NCBI RefSeq assembly: GCF_900115075.1
Contig: NZ_FOVG01000001.1
Span: 1,240,001-1,304,000, forward strand
Length of the DNA: 64,000 nt
Direction: 5' to 3'
Source: Candidatus Pantoea varia
GTDB taxonomy: Bacteria > Pseudomonadota > Gammaproteobacteria > Enterobacterales > Enterobacteriaceae
The translations under genes were made by a program, and so were the position numbers. Positions 14,217-22,479 of the stretch are shown one piece after another. The notes under the pieces are model-generated. The model worked only from the letters and a program-made list of their open reading frames with translations, searched no databases and had not been told where the DNA came from. Each line of letters starts with the position of its first letter. Position 1 is the stretch's first letter.

Positions 14217-17200
14217 ATGGACTTTTCCCGCTTTTTTATTGACCGGCCGATTTTTGCTGCGGTGCTGTCGATCCTGATTTTTGTCACCGGCGTCATTTCC
14301 ATTCCGCTGCTGCCGATCAGTGAATATCCCGACGTCGTGCCACCCAGCGTGCAGGTGCGCGCTGAGTATCCAGGCGCTAACCCGAAAGTGATTGCGGATT
14401 CCGTGGCGACGCCACTGGAAGAGGCGATCAACGGCGTCGAGAACATGATGTACATGAAGTCAGTGGCTGGTTCGGACGGCGTACTGGTGACTACCGTCAC
14501 CTTCCGTCCAGGCACCGACCCCGATCAGGCACAGGTTCAGGTGCAGAACCGCGTGGCACAGGCGGAAGCCCGTCTGCCGGAAGATGTGCGTCGTCTGGGG
14601 GTGACAACCCAGAAGATGTCGCCGACCCTGACGCTGGTCGTCCACATGTTCTCACCGAACAATACCTATGACTCGCTCTACCTGCGTAACTACGCCACGC
14701 TGAAGGTGAAAGATGAGCTTGCCCGTCTGCCGGGCGTCGGTCAGATCCAGATTTTTGGCGCAGGCGAATATGCGATGCGCGTCTGGCTGGATCCCAACAA
14801 AGTCGCGGCACGTGGCCTGACCGCCTCTGACGTGGTGACGGCGATGCAGGAGCAGAACGTGCAGGTCTCTGCCGGTCAGCTGGGTGCCGAGCCGCTGAAG
14901 AAGCAGAGCGATTTCCTGCTGTCGATCAATACGCAGGGACGACTGGAGAGCGAGCAGGAATTCGGCGATATCATCCTGAAAACCTCAAAAGATGGTTCGC
15001 TGGTGCGCCTGCGTGATGTGGCGCGGATTGAGATGGGTTCAGGCAGTTATGCCCTGCGCTCGCAGCTGAATAACAAAGATGCGGTCGGCATTGGTATCTT
15101 CCAGGCACCTGGCGCCAACGCTATCGATCTCTCCAATGCGGTTCGCGCCAAAATGGATGAGCTGGCAACCCGCTTCCCCAACGATGTGAAATGGGCCGCG
15201 CCATATGACCCGACGGTGTTTGTCCGCGACTCGATCAAAGCGGTGGTGCAGACTCTGCTGGAAGCGGTGATCCTGGTGGTGCTGGTTGTGATTCTGTTCC
15301 TGCAGACCTGGCGCGCCTCGATCATTCCGTTGCTGGCGGTGCCGGTTTCCATCGTCGGTACTTTTAGCGTGCTCTATCTGCTCGGCTTCTCGCTGAACAC
15401 CCTGAGCCTGTTCGGGCTGGTGCTGGCGATTGGTATCGTGGTGGATGACGCCATTGTGGTGGTGGAGAACGTCGAACGTAACATCGAGATGGGTCTGTCG
15501 CCGCGTGCTGCAGCGCATCAGGCGATGCGAGAGGTCTCCGGGCCTATCATCGCCATTGCGCTGGTGCTGTGCGCCGTGTTTGTGCCGATGGCGTTTCTTT
15601 CCGGCGTTACAGGGCAGTTCTACAAGCAGTTCGCCACCACCATCGCTATCTCCACGGTGATCTCCGCCATTAACTCGCTGACGCTCTCGCCTGCGCTGGC
15701 GGCGATGTTGCTGAAAGATCATAACGCGCCTAAAGATCGACTGACGCGGATTATTGATGCGCTGTTTGGCTGGCTGTTCCGTCCGTTTAACCGCTTCTTC
15801 CAGCGCAGTGCGCATGGCTATGAGTCGCTGGTTGGCCGCACGCTGCGTCGCCGTGGCGCGGTGTTTGGCGTCTATCTGCTGCTGCTGGCCGGTGCCGGAT
15901 TTATGTTCCACACCGTGCCGGGCGGCTTTATCCCGACTCAGGATAAGCTCTATCTGATTGGCGGCGTGAAGATGCCGGAGGGCTCGTCACTGGCGCGCAC
16001 CGATGAAGTGATTCGCAGGATGAGCGAAATCGGTATGCAGACCGAAGGCGTCGCCTATGCGGTGGCGTTCCCCGGCCTGAATGCGCTGCAGTTCACCAAC
16101 ACGCCAAACAGCGGCACCGTGTTCTTCGGCCTGAAGCCGTTTAATGAACGCAAACATACGGCGGCGGAGATCAACGCAGAGATCAATGCGAAGATCTCGC
16201 AAATCCAGCAGGGCTTTGGCTTCTCGATTATGCCACCGCCGATTCTGGGGCTGGGTCAGGGTTCCGGTTATTCACTGTATGTGCAGGACCGTGCCGGTCT
16301 GGGCTATGGCGCATTGCAGACGGCGATTAATACGCTCTCGGGCAGCATCATGCAGACGCCAGGCATGCACTTCCCTATCTCCTCCTATCAGGCCAACGTT
16401 CCGCAGCTTGATGTGAAGGTTGACCGGGATAAAGCCAAGGCACAGGGCGTGTCGCTGACCGCGCTGTTCAGCACGCTGCAGACCTATCTTGGCTCGTCGT
16501 ATGTGAATGACTTCAACCGCTTTGGCCGCACCTGGCGTGTGATGGCGCAGGCGGACGGGGATTTCCGCGACAGCGTCGAAGATATTGCTAACCTGCGCAC
16601 CCGTAACGATCGCGGTGAGATGGTGCCGATTGGCAGCATGGTCAACATCACCACCACCTACGGTCCCGACCCGGTGATTCGCTATAACGGCTATCCGGCG
16701 GCGGATCTGATTGGTGATGCCGACCCGCGCGTGCTCTCCTCGGCGCAGGCGATGAGTCAGCTCGAAGCGATGTCCGGTCAGCTGTTGCCGAACGGCATGA
16801 ACATCGAGTGGACGGACCTGAGCTATCAGCAGTCAACGCAGGGCAATACCGCGCTGATTGTCTTCCCGATGGCCGTTCTGCTGGCGTTCCTGGTGCTGGC
16901 TGCGCTGTATGAGAGCTGGACGCTGCCGCTGGCGGTGATACTGATAGTGCCGATGACGATGCTCTCTGCGCTGTTTGGCGTCTGGCTGACCGGCGGGGAC
17001 AACAATGTCTTCGTGCAGGTCGGACTGGTGGTGCTGATGGGGCTGGCCTGTAAGAACGCGATTCTTATTGTCGAGTTCGCTCGGGAGCTGGAGATTCAGG
17101 GCAAAGGGATTGTGGAAGCGGCGCTGGAAGCGTGTCGCCTGCGTCTGCGTCCGATTGTGATGACCTCCATCGCCTTTATCGCCGGTACTATCCCGCTGAT

Positions 17201-17369
17201 TCTGGGTGAAGGCGCAGGTGCAGAGGTGCGTGGTGTGACCGGTATTACGGTCTTCTCCGGCATGCTCGGCGTGACGCTGTTCGGCCTGTTCCTGACGCCG
17301 GTATTCTATGTCGCCCTGCGCAAGCTGGTGACGCGGCGGTCAGGGAATGCTTCGTCAGTGACGGTGTAA
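14217..17369 (+). CDS. oqxB: RND efflux pump OqxB
   Basis: A 1050-residue inner-membrane proton/drug antiporter, the same length as OqxB. It begins MDFSRFFIDRPIFAAVLSIL, the typical HAE1 RND start, and has two sets of six membrane helices around large periplasmic loops. The intramembrane proton-relay stretch GLVLAIGIVVDDAIVVVENVER carries the paired Asp. Long stretches match what I recall of Klebsiella OqxB. GAGG lies upstream of the ATG, 12 bases after oqxA. A strong terminator follows at 17385-17414. Overproduction gives multidrug resistance, but the gene is part of the normal chromosome in several enterobacteria. Confidence 0.95.
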   Translation: MDFSRFFIDRPIFAAVLSILIFVTGVISIPLLPISEYPDVVPPSVQVRAEYPGANPKVIADSVATPLEEAINGVENMMYMKSVAGSDGVLVTTVTFRPGTDPDQAQVQVQNRVAQAEARLPEDVRRLGVTTQKMSPTLTLVVHMFSPNNTYDSLYLRNYATLKVKDELARLPGVGQIQIFGAGEYAMRVWLDPNKVAARGLTASDVVTAMQEQNVQVSAGQLGAEPLKKQSDFLLSINTQGRLESEQEFGDIILKTSKDGSLVRLRDVARIEMGSGSYALRSQLNNKDAVGIGIFQAPGANAIDLSNAVRAKMDELATRFPNDVKWAAPYDPTVFVRDSIKAVVQTLLEAVILVVLVVILFLQTWRASIIPLLAVPVSIVGTFSVLYLLGFSLNTLSLFGLVLAIGIVVDDAIVVVENVERNIEMGLSPRAAAHQAMREVSGPIIAIALVLCAVFVPMAFLSGVTGQFYKQFATTIAISTVISAINSLTLSPALAAMLLKDHNAPKDRLTRIIDALFGWLFRPFNRFFQRSAHGYESLVGRTLRRRGAVFGVYLLLLAGAGFMFHTVPGGFIPTQDKLYLIGGVKMPEGSSLARTDEVIRRMSEIGMQTEGVAYAVAFPGLNALQFTNTPNSGTVFFGLKPFNERKHTAAEINAEINAKISQIQQGFGFSIMPPPILGLGQGSGYSLYVQDRAGLGYGALQTAINTLSGSIMQTPGMHFPISSYQANVPQLDVKVDRDKAKAQGVSLTALFSTLQTYLGSSYVNDFNRFGRTWRVMAQADGDFRDSVEDIANLRTRNDRGEMVPIGSMVNITTTYGPDPVIRYNGYPAADLIGDADPRVLSSAQAMSQLEAMSGQLLPNGMNIEWTDLSYQQSTQGNTALIVFPMAVLLAFLVLAALYESWTLPLAVILIVPMTMLSALFGVWLTGGDNNVFVQVGLVVLMGLACKNAILIVEFARELEIQGKGIVEAALEACRLRLRPIVMTSIAFIAGTIPLILGEGAGAEVRGVTGITVFSGMLGVTLFGLFLTPVFYVALRKLVTRRSGNASSVTV

Positions 17370-17384
17370 ACCGTAAAGGTTAAC

Positions 17385-17414
17385 AGGGGCGATCATGCGA
17401 TCGCCCCTTTTTTT
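17385..17414 (+). terminator. Rho-independent terminator of oqxAB
   Basis: A perfect 10-base stem AGGGGCGATC / GATCGCCCCT with an ATGC loop is followed directly by a run of T. It ends the oqxAB transcript. Confidence 0.92.
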
Positions 17415-17454
17415 ATGCGTGATTCACTGATTCCAGCAGACCCGGCCTTGCAGG

Positions 17455-17808
17455 TCACCGCTGCTTCAATCTTTCATTCAGCGTTTCAATGATAAACGCA
17501 TTCAGCGAGGTTTCATTTTGCGCGGCAGCCTGAGACAGGCGCTCTCCCAGCGATTCAGGATAGCGCAGCGTAAAGGTCTTAATTTTTTCCTGCTCAGCAT
17601 AGGGATTAATACCGGAGGCTGCACAATCTTCCAGGTATTCGCGCAGCGAAATCTCGCCCTCTTTGTACAGGCCCTGTACGCTGTCAGAGACAAAATCACA
17701 GTAGCCTGACAGGCCAGTAAAACGCCCACGGAACATGTTGAGTTCAAGGACATAGGTGATCACGGCGGGTTGCCCGGCGACATTAGCCAGATCTGAATGA
17801 TTATTCAT
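17455..17808 (-). CDS. HicB-like protein, orphan antitoxin-type
   Basis: A 117-residue protein. The first half (YVLELNMFRGRFTGLSGYCD, then SVQGLYKEGEISLREYLEDC) resembles the degenerate RNase-H-like domain of HicB. The second half (TFTLRYPESLGERLSQAA, then ETSLNAFIIETLNERL) is a ribbon-helix-helix DNA-binding domain with the pattern common to HicB and Arc. No HicA-like toxin gene lies upstream or downstream, so it is either an orphan regulator or the survivor of a broken toxin-antitoxin pair. It sits between oqxB and the second RNase A-like toxin cassette, in a region that looks inserted. Confidence 0.75.
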   Translation of the reverse strand: MNNHSDLANVAGQPAVITYVLELNMFRGRFTGLSGYCDFVSDSVQGLYKEGEISLREYLEDCAASGINPYAEQEKIKTFTLRYPESLGERLSQAAAQNETSLNAFIIETLNERLKQR

Positions 17809-18026
17809 CTTTGATCTCCAGCGTTCTGATTACCTGGATATCAGCAATGGATTTTCTAAATAATAAATTGATTAATAATATAAAATTTACCCCACATATA
17901 TCGGTACACTTCAGTGGAAGCGAACCTGGTCCTGACTCGTCTTATGCTCCCTCTTCTCATCCGCTATGCACTAAGGCAAAAACTCGACTCACAGTCATTA
18001 ACCGCATTAACCGTTAATCATGAGAG

Positions 18027-18320
18027 TTACAGTCTGGCACTTAAATGACTTTTTATCTTTTCCAGAAAAGTTCGTGCCGTTTCCCCCCAGGGTTCAGGAT
18101 AGAACTCTCCCTGGCTGATGGATTCAAACGCCTCTGTAAGTGCTTGATCATTTAACGATAGTAAATACTCTGCCTCCTGACAGACTTTTGCTGCTGTTTT
18201 TGGATTCTCAGTTTCTAAATAACTGTCCAGAATTTCTTCTACTGTTTCCCCAAAAAGATCATAATCCTGACCAAAAAAAACCCGAATAAGCGTTCCAGTA
18301 TTTTTATAGCTTTTATTCAT
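18027..18320 (-). CDS. Putative immunity protein for RNase A-like toxin, copy 2
   Basis: A 97-residue acidic protein, homologous to the product at 1300-1632: shared RVFF/RVFL, EEIL.SY, and PWGETARTFLEKIK near the C-terminus. The ATG at 18320 has GAGG six bases upstream, and this ribosome-binding sequence overlaps the toxin stop codon, so the two genes are coupled. The position directly after a toxin gene and the CdiI-like composition support an immunity role, binding the cognate RNase domain in the cytosol. No experimental family member is known to me by sequence. Confidence 0.75.
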   Translation of the reverse strand: MNKSYKNTGTLIRVFFGQDYDLFGETVEEILDSYLETENPKTAAKVCQEAEYLLSLNDQALTEAFESISQGEFYPEPWGETARTFLEKIKSHLSARL

Positions 18321-18328
18321 TGATAGCC

Positions 18329-19147
18329 TCAGAAAGAAGGATATGAAGTCAGAAGATAATAGGGTTTGCCGTTAAACACTTTACGGTGCAAAACAATCCT
18401 GACAGTGTAAGCTTCCAGACGGGTTGTAGTGCCTTGCCTGAAACCATAACCGACTACGGCTCGGGACTGCCAGGTTAATTCCAGTATGCTTTCGCTTTTG
18501 GCTGCAGCCCAATAGATGATCTTCCAGCGGTTTGCTTTCAAACCGGCGCTTATGAATCGCTCTGCCTGCTCAATATTAACAAACGAACTTGCAAGCGGCG
18601 TTTTAGGACTTCGTGTAAGACGCGCGAGCAAATCCGCTTCGGAAATATTTACATGCTTAGCAATAGTATGTCCGCCAGCCTTAATACCTATGACGGCTTC
18701 ATGCTCAGCCAGCTTTAACTTACCGAAGCGTACAGAGGCGACACGTGCTGCTCCGGCAGCAAAGGCAAAGGCCATCGGAACAGAAATATCGACGGTTAAA
18801 CCTATATTCATTGCGGTCTTATTATCGGCGCCAAGCTTTTTAGCCGTCGCTGTGGCCAACTCAAAAGTTGCTGTACGTGTATTTCTGCCTGTCAGCACCT
18901 GATTAGCCGCAGCATGAATGCTATCCAGACTATGTGCGCCAACGACAACGCATGCCGCTTTTGTCAGCCCGGATGGATCTGGCGCTATGCACAGCGCGGT
19001 TGCTCCGGTTAATTCAAGTGTCCCCAATGCAAGATTCAACCCACCGTACAAGCGGTTACTGAGCGATTCACCTTCAGTAACCGTTTTATCCGAGAGAGCA
19101 GCGGTGAGCTGAACCGGGGACATCATGATTTTTATATCATCATCCAT
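18329..19147 (-). CDS. RNase A-like interbacterial toxin, copy 2, intact
   Basis: A 272-residue protein. Residues 1-150 carry MSPVQLTAALSDKTV and two hydrophobic stretches (about 32-55 and 115-135) with conserved CxxxxxxxxxxxxxC spacing, as found in front of toxic domains in PAAR/Rhs-type effectors. Residues about 155-272 match the RNase A-like domain of CdiA C-termini. By analogy with the Yersinia kristensenii CdiA toxin, whose active-site residues I recall as His, Arg, Thr and Tyr, the candidates here are His165, Arg176, Thr267 and Tyr269. It probably cleaves RNA in a rival cell. No PAAR, Rhs, CdiA or signal sequence is attached, so the delivery route is open. The G+C is lower than in flanking oqx genes. 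Confidence 0.82.
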   Translation of the reverse strand: MDDDIKIMMSPVQLTAALSDKTVTEGESLSNRLYGGLNLALGTLELTGATALCIAPDPSGLTKAACVVVGAHSLDSIHAAANQVLTGRNTRTATFELATATAKKLGADNKTAMNIGLTVDISVPMAFAFAAGAARVASVRFGKLKLAEHEAVIGIKAGGHTIAKHVNISEADLLARLTRSPKTPLASSFVNIEQAERFISAGLKANRWKIIYWAAAKSESILELTWQSRAVVGYGFRQGTTTRLEAYTVRIVLHRKVFNGKPYYLLTSYPSF

Positions 19148-19403
19148 AATGAAGCCTCATGTAAGCAGTAGATGCGTGGCTAAATTTTCTCTTCCCTTCA
19201 AATTTTACATCCATCAAAGCCAGAAAACAGATTTTACGTGAACGTGTTCTCCTGTCATTTCAGAAAACGAAAACAACATTTATATTTTGATGGATGCTGA
19301 ATTTTCAAATGATCCATCAGGTTCAGCGTGATAACCGACCCCAGGAAAGTGAGTTATTGGCTTATGGTGGTTTTGAGGCAGGCCGTTACGGATCAGCAGG
19401 CAT
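19148..19403. other. AT-rich gap between toxin cassette and oqxR terminator
   Basis: About 255 bases upstream of the toxin on its own strand. It presumably holds the toxin promoter and the right end of the inserted segment. I see no transposase remnant, no clear direct repeat of the 17.4-kb side and no convincing gene. Confidence 0.4.
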
Positions 19404-19434
19404 AAAAAAAGCCGCTCATCAGCGGCTCTTTTTG
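19404..19434 (-). terminator. oqxR terminator overlapping its stop codon
   Basis: On the minus strand the stem AGCCGCT/AGCGGCT is followed by seven T. The TGA stop of oqxR (19421-19419) starts at the last base pair of the 5' arm and continues into the GATG loop, so the final codons of the gene also form the 5' arm of the terminator. Confidence 0.85.
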
Positions 19435-19913
19435 CAGAGATCATCAATCTCTTCAGGTTCAGGTTCCGGCACGGCGGTGCAGTTACTGGTGTCGCGTTTC
19501 TTCAGCTCGTTCAGTGCATCTGCCACAGTGCGTTTTGCCAGCACATCCAGCGATGCCTGCTCGGCTTCATCGGCTATCGATTTGAAGTACCAGCAGAGGT
19601 TGGCACTGACCAGACAGCGCGGCGCAACATCAGGACGCGCGGCCCAGATCTTTTTGTCCTCGATGACAGAGACATAGATATCCCGCAGGGTAATTTCCGC
19701 AGCAGGACGGCCCAGATGAATGGAACCGGTTCGGCCCAGCGTAGAGACGATAATGCCGTCACGGGTCAGCGGGACCATTAATTTTCGAATGAAACTGGGA
19801 TTCGCTTCCAGCCCGTAGGCCAGAATCGCGCTGGTAGAGCGTTTACCCATTTGCTCCGCCATCGCTACGCTCAGAACCATTTGCAAAGCTGTCGGGAAGC
19901 GGTAATCAAGCAT
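19419..19913 (-). CDS. oqxR: Rrf2-family repressor OqxR
   Basis: A 164-residue regulator from ATG 19913. The N-terminal half is a winged helix of the Rrf2 family (LDYRFPTALQMVLSVAMAEQ, then NPSFIRKLMVPLTRDGIIVSTLGRTGSIHLGRPA). The C-terminal part has CLVSANLCWYF but lacks the classical three-Cys iron-sulfur cluster spacing of IscR. Sequence and position near oqxAB identify OqxR, the repressor of oqxAB and rarA in Klebsiella, whose inactivation causes efflux-based resistance. Here it is separated from oqxB by an extra 2 kb holding the HicB-like gene and a toxin/immunity pair. The longer upstream open frame does not start with a plausible ribosome binding site. Confidence 0.87.
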   Translation of the reverse strand: MLDYRFPTALQMVLSVAMAEQMGKRSTSAILAYGLEANPSFIRKLMVPLTRDGIIVSTLGRTGSIHLGRPAAEITLRDIYVSVIEDKKIWAARPDVAPRCLVSANLCWYFKSIADEAEQASLDVLAKRTVADALNELKKRDTSNCTAVPEPEPEEIDDLCKKSR

Positions 19914-20118
19914 TTCTTTATCCTGAGTTGCGGTGGATCTTATTGTTTTATTGCCGCATAAGTGAACAATCAATGAGCAATAAATATAACAAACACTGTT
20001 GCTTTTTTGAAGCAAACCGGCAGCGACAAGGCACGTATTCACCAAAGGCGGAGGCCCGATAGCACAAGGTGCTCAGCCTGCTAACTGCCCTCTCTGCGGA
20101 ACAGGAGTAACAGCACTG

Positions 20119-21303
20119 TCATACGCTGAGAGCTGATGTCGCCGGTAATCGCTGCTTCAGTGCCATAACCAGTACCACGTTAAAGATTGCTAAGGTGCAA
20201 AGCAACCACAGCGTCGCCGGGGCTCCCATCCTTTCAAACACATATCCACCAACCAGCGGCGTCAGTGCCTGCCCCATTAATGCCGGGCGGGCCATTTTAC
20301 CCACCACAATTGCGTATGACTCTGGTTTGACCATCGCCAGCGGCAAAGTTCCACGCACGATGGCACGTAAGCCATTACCTGCGCCATAAAGCACCATGCT
20401 CAGCAGCGCCATCTGCGGAAAGAGTGCCAGCAGCAGCAGACCCAGCGCCACCAGCCCAACAGAGAAAAAGGTGGTACGGATCGGATGACTTCGTTTAAAG
20501 GCGATATCGACAATTCGGGCACCCACCTGGCACGGACCCAATACGGCGCTGATCGCCAGCGCCGAAGTCAGCGTATGGCCTGTGGCCTGCAACAGGGCGA
20601 TGAGCTGCACGGAGATCGCCGTCATGATTACGGATGCCAGAGTAAAGATGGCGCACAGGAGCCAGAACAGCGCGGGTTCGATCTCCGCCGTGGCAGGCTG
20701 CTTAATCATACGTTTAACTGGCCGCGTAGTGTGACTCGCGGGTAACGCAAACAGATAGGCAGGCAGCACGCAGACCACCATCATGGCCGCAATAATCAGT
20801 GACGCATCCCGCCAGCCGAATCCGTGGATTAACAAAGCCGTGCCCGGCCAGACCAGCGTGGTGCAGAAGCCCGATATCAGCGTAATACTGGTAATCGCGG
20901 AACGCGCCTGACCGCCATAGCGGGTGCCGAGCGTGGCGAACAGCGCATCATAGAGGCCCATCGCCATACCGATGCCAATAATCACCCAGGCGAACAGAAA
21001 CAGCGGCAGCGAGTCGCTATACGCCATCGTCACCAGCCCCACCGCCATCACAACACCGCTCAGCGCCAGCAGCAGGCGCCCGCCGGTTCGGGCGATAATC
21101 CTGCCCGCCAGCGGTGACAGCAGGCCCGACACCAGAATCCCGGTTGAGAGCGCGCCATAAATCCATTGCTGTGACCAGCCGGTCTCGGCCGCAATCGGAT
21201 TCGCCATTACCGCCATCAGGTAGAACGACCCGCCCCATGACAGGATCTGCACCCAGCCCAGGGTAAAAATGGCGGCGATACCGGGTTTGTTGTTCTGATT
21301 CAC
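20119..21303 (-). CDS. MFS transporter of unknown substrate
   Basis: A 394-residue protein with 12 predicted membrane segments and MFS features: a glycine-rich first half (LSTGILVSGLLSPLAGRIIARTGGR, the loop-2 region) and ARTGG/RMG motifs between helices. The start is GTG 21303 and the ribosome binding site is weak. It sits alone between oqxR and tus, divergent from tus. Drug or metabolite export is plausible given its neighbours, but nothing in the sequence fixes the substrate. Confidence 0.8.
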   Translation of the reverse strand: MNQNNKPGIAAIFTLGWVQILSWGGSFYLMAVMANPIAAETGWSQQWIYGALSTGILVSGLLSPLAGRIIARTGGRLLLALSGVVMAVGLVTMAYSDSLPLFLFAWVIIGIGMAMGLYDALFATLGTRYGGQARSAITSITLISGFCTTLVWPGTALLIHGFGWRDASLIIAAMMVVCVLPAYLFALPASHTTRPVKRMIKQPATAEIEPALFWLLCAIFTLASVIMTAISVQLIALLQATGHTLTSALAISAVLGPCQVGARIVDIAFKRSHPIRTTFFSVGLVALGLLLLALFPQMALLSMVLYGAGNGLRAIVRGTLPLAMVKPESYAIVVGKMARPALMGQALTPLVGGYVFERMGAPATLWLLCTLAIFNVVLVMALKQRLPATSALSV

Positions 21304-21421
21304 AGGCGATCTCTTGGTTAGCAGGCGAACCGTTTTTATAACATGTTCTGCGATAAGCCAAAATGCGTGACGCCCTTTTCGCTGGATGGCTTGTCAGGCC
21401 GCACGTTTTTAGAGGAACGAC

Positions 21422-21444
21422 TAAAAGTATGTTGTAACTATATG
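21422..21444 (+). promoter_or_regulatory. Ter replication-fork arrest site
   Basis: AGTATGTTGTAACTA (21426-21440) equals the core of E. coli TerA, TerB and TerE, and the outer bases are also similar to TerE. It lies 62 bases upstream of the tus start, as TerB does in E. coli, where Tus bound there also represses its own gene. Confidence 0.93.
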
Positions 21445-21477
21445 ATGCTTGCATCCTCGCCAGGCTTCTGCCACATT

Positions 21478-21500
21478 GTGGACGTTGTAACTATGGAGGC
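21478..21500 (+). promoter_or_regulatory. Second, weaker Ter-like site overlapping the tus ribosome binding region
   Basis: GGACGTTGTAACTA (21480-21493) keeps GTTGTAACTA of the Ter core. The T before GTTG is C here, a position that is also altered (to A) in E. coli TerI and TerJ. It lies directly before the GGAGG of tus, in the same orientation as the stronger site. Confidence 0.55.
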
Positions 21501-21505
21501 ACAAC

Positions 21506-22435
21506 ATGACGCGCTACGACTTAGTGGCTGATATGCATCAGTGTGTAAACGACCTGGAACTGGCGCTGGGCGAGTTGCGTCAGCAGATTGAAGCGCAGCC
21601 TCTGCTGATCGCCCGCGTCTTCAGCCTGCCGCCGGTGGTGAAAGGCCGCGAACATGAAGCGATCACTCAGATTGCGGTTGAGCAGCATCTCGGCGAGAAC
21701 GCATTGAAGATGGCACTCGACCACTACTGCCGTCTGTTTATGCAGCATCAGTCCGAACAACTGAGCACCAAGGCTGCCGTTCGCTTACCCGGCGCGCTCT
21801 GCATCGAATGCGATGCGCAGCGGGAAGCGGAAATCGTCTCACTGGTCGACCTCATCAATCAGCTGAAAGCCCGGCTGGAGCAGCTGATCACGGTGGACTC
21901 AGGCCTGCCGAGCGAAGCGCGTTTTGAGTTCGTCCACCAGCATTTACGCGGGCTGATTACCCTGAATGCCTATCGCACGATTACCCTGCTGAGCGCACCC
22001 GACAGCCTGCGTTTCGGCTGGGCCAACAAGCACATTATCAAGAACCTCAAGCGCGAAGAGGTGATCGCCCAGCTGGAAAAAAGCCTGAAGTCGGGACGCG
22101 CGAAGGCACCGTGGTCACGGGAACAGTGGGCGGAAAAAGTGCAGGAGGAGCTGGCAAGCGTGCGCGCCCTGCCCGCCTCGGCACGGCTGAAAATCAAGCG
22201 TCCGGTGAAAGTCCAGCCGGTGGCACGCGTCTGGCGCGCGGATGAACAAAAGCAGACCCAGCTGGCCTGTCCTTCGCCGATTCTGGTGATCTGTCGCGAT
22301 CGCACTCAGGTTCCGGTGCTGGGCGAGTTGCTCAATTACGACGCCGATAACATAACGCATCGTCATAAACCCGCCGCCGAACCGCTGAATCTGCTGATAC
22401 CCCGACTGCATCTGTGGGTCGATTGCCCCATCTGA
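21506..22435 (+). CDS. tus: Replication terminus-binding protein Tus
   Basis: A 309-residue DNA-binding protein, the same length as E. coli Tus. It is monomeric and holds Ter DNA asymmetrically, stopping DnaB helicase from one side. Recognisable stretches include MTRYDLV at the N-terminus, the central LRGLITLNAYRTITLL, SLRFGWANKHIIKNL, and a basic region (RLKIKRPVKVQPVARVWR) that lies in the DNA-binding cleft in the E. coli protein. GGAGG stands six bases before the ATG. Ter-type sites at 21422 and 21478 make autoregulation very likely. Confidence 0.96.
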   Translation: MTRYDLVADMHQCVNDLELALGELRQQIEAQPLLIARVFSLPPVVKGREHEAITQIAVEQHLGENALKMALDHYCRLFMQHQSEQLSTKAAVRLPGALCIECDAQREAEIVSLVDLINQLKARLEQLITVDSGLPSEARFEFVHQHLRGLITLNAYRTITLLSAPDSLRFGWANKHIIKNLKREEVIAQLEKSLKSGRAKAPWSREQWAEKVQEELASVRALPASARLKIKRPVKVQPVARVWRADEQKQTQLACPSPILVICRDRTQVPVLGELLNYDADNITHRHKPAAEPLNLLIPRLHLWVDCPI

Positions 22436-22463
22436 ATAAAAAAGGCCAGCATCCGCTGGCCTA
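22436..22463 (-). terminator. Rho-independent terminator of fumC
   Basis: On the minus strand GGCCAGC / GCTGGCC pairs around GGAT and is followed by six T. It starts right after the tus stop codon and may weakly act in both directions. Confidence 0.9.
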
Positions 22464-22479
22464 TGATCCTTCTCAAACT

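Noticed and set aside
17811..18017. Plus-strand open frame as possible HicA partner
   Set aside because: It has the wrong strand and sequence for HicA, which has a small dsRBD-like fold with a catalytic His and sits beside HicB on the same strand.
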